Shown here: positions 63,776-64,000 of the stretch, in pieces | Position numbering within the stretch: the first letter of the stretch is position 1 | Layout: the number at the start of each line of letters is the position of its first letter | From: Chondrilla cf. caribensis | Taxonomy: Eukaryota > Porifera > Demospongiae > Chondrillida > Chondrillidae | DNA: 64,000 nucleotides | Reading direction: 5' to 3' | NCBI GenBank assembly: GCA_964020155.1 | Contig: OZ026547.1 | Coordinates: 4,657,509-4,721,508 of the forward strand | Program-made: the position numbers and the translations under genes | Notes under the pieces: generated by a model | Databases searched by the model: none | Told to the model about the DNA's origin: nothing | Seen by the model: the letters and a program-made list of their open reading frames with translations, nothing else

Positions 63776-64000
63776 TCTACGTTTGAGGATTATTGTGCAT
63801 ACATAGCTGCATATTTCTTGTATAAATTCATGTTGAATTGGAAATGTGTATGTTGTATTTTATGCAAAAGCTAGAATGAGATACAATATAATATAAATAA
63901 TGGAAAATCATCAATGTGAAAAACTACAAAGGATCCTTCAAATTGCCTTTTGTCCTGTATCAAATGTTCTTATCTTATATAATATTATTATTCTTTTCAG
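63776..64000. other. End of window, nothing seen
   Basis: AT-rich sequence homologous to 52275-52400, after the last exon piece of the duplicated gene. It ends in TTCTTTTCAG, which could be a splice acceptor. Confidence 0.4.

Overview
The window is animal nuclear DNA, AT-rich, and most likely from a sponge or another early-branching marine invertebrate. Grounds for this are short GT-AG introns, TATA boxes about 100 bases before starts, long CA/GT microsatellites and several families of transposable elements. A clustered family of secreted fibrinogen-related (FReD) proteins and a collagen-plus-lectin-like protein of a type common in sponges and cnidarians point the same way. The organism is an inference; no ribosomal or mitochondrial marker is present.

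Layout. Positions 1-57 are the end of a histone H1-like gene (plus strand). At 908-8659 the first exon of a small gene is split by a 7.6 kb retroelement block. That block holds a complete DIRS-type element (spliced gag, RT-RNase H, tyrosine recombinase) and, head to head with it, the gag of a second one. From 9 to 17.3 kb lie minus-strand secreted-protein genes: a collagen/lectin-like gene with one in-frame stop, one intact FReD gene, and broken FReD copies.

From 18.6 to 25.3 kb there is a spliced minus-strand gene of unknown function with an intact pogo/Tigger transposon in an intron. Divergent from it, 26.25-33.6 kb carries a plus-strand gene of at least 13 exons. Its middle resembles a ParB-like domain and its end resembles the core of an N4/N6-type DNA methyltransferase, an arrangement known from bacteria and phages. 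This is the most unusual gene in the window. At 35.3-36.3 kb two isolated exons of an aromatic amino acid hydroxylase remain. At 36.9 kb a paralogue of the split first exon is found intact.

From 37.9 to 63.9 kb a block is present twice in tandem. Each copy contains FReD type B, a repeat field, FReD type A, a 41-bp minisatellite, a broken FReD, and a plus-strand gene of unknown function. Type A and C genes share one promoter layout (inverted CCAAT box, then TATA), a 70-base signal-peptide exon ending in phase 1, and a single exon for the whole FReD domain. Type B genes use an 82-base signal exon and a different promoter. Intact FReD genes (12.4, 38.0, 43.4, 52.8, 57.5 kb) alternate with decayed ones (14.7, 17.2, 46.0, 47.7, 59.4 kb), the pattern of a family growing and decaying by local duplication. 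The products should be secreted lectin-like recognition proteins, but nothing here shows their ligands.
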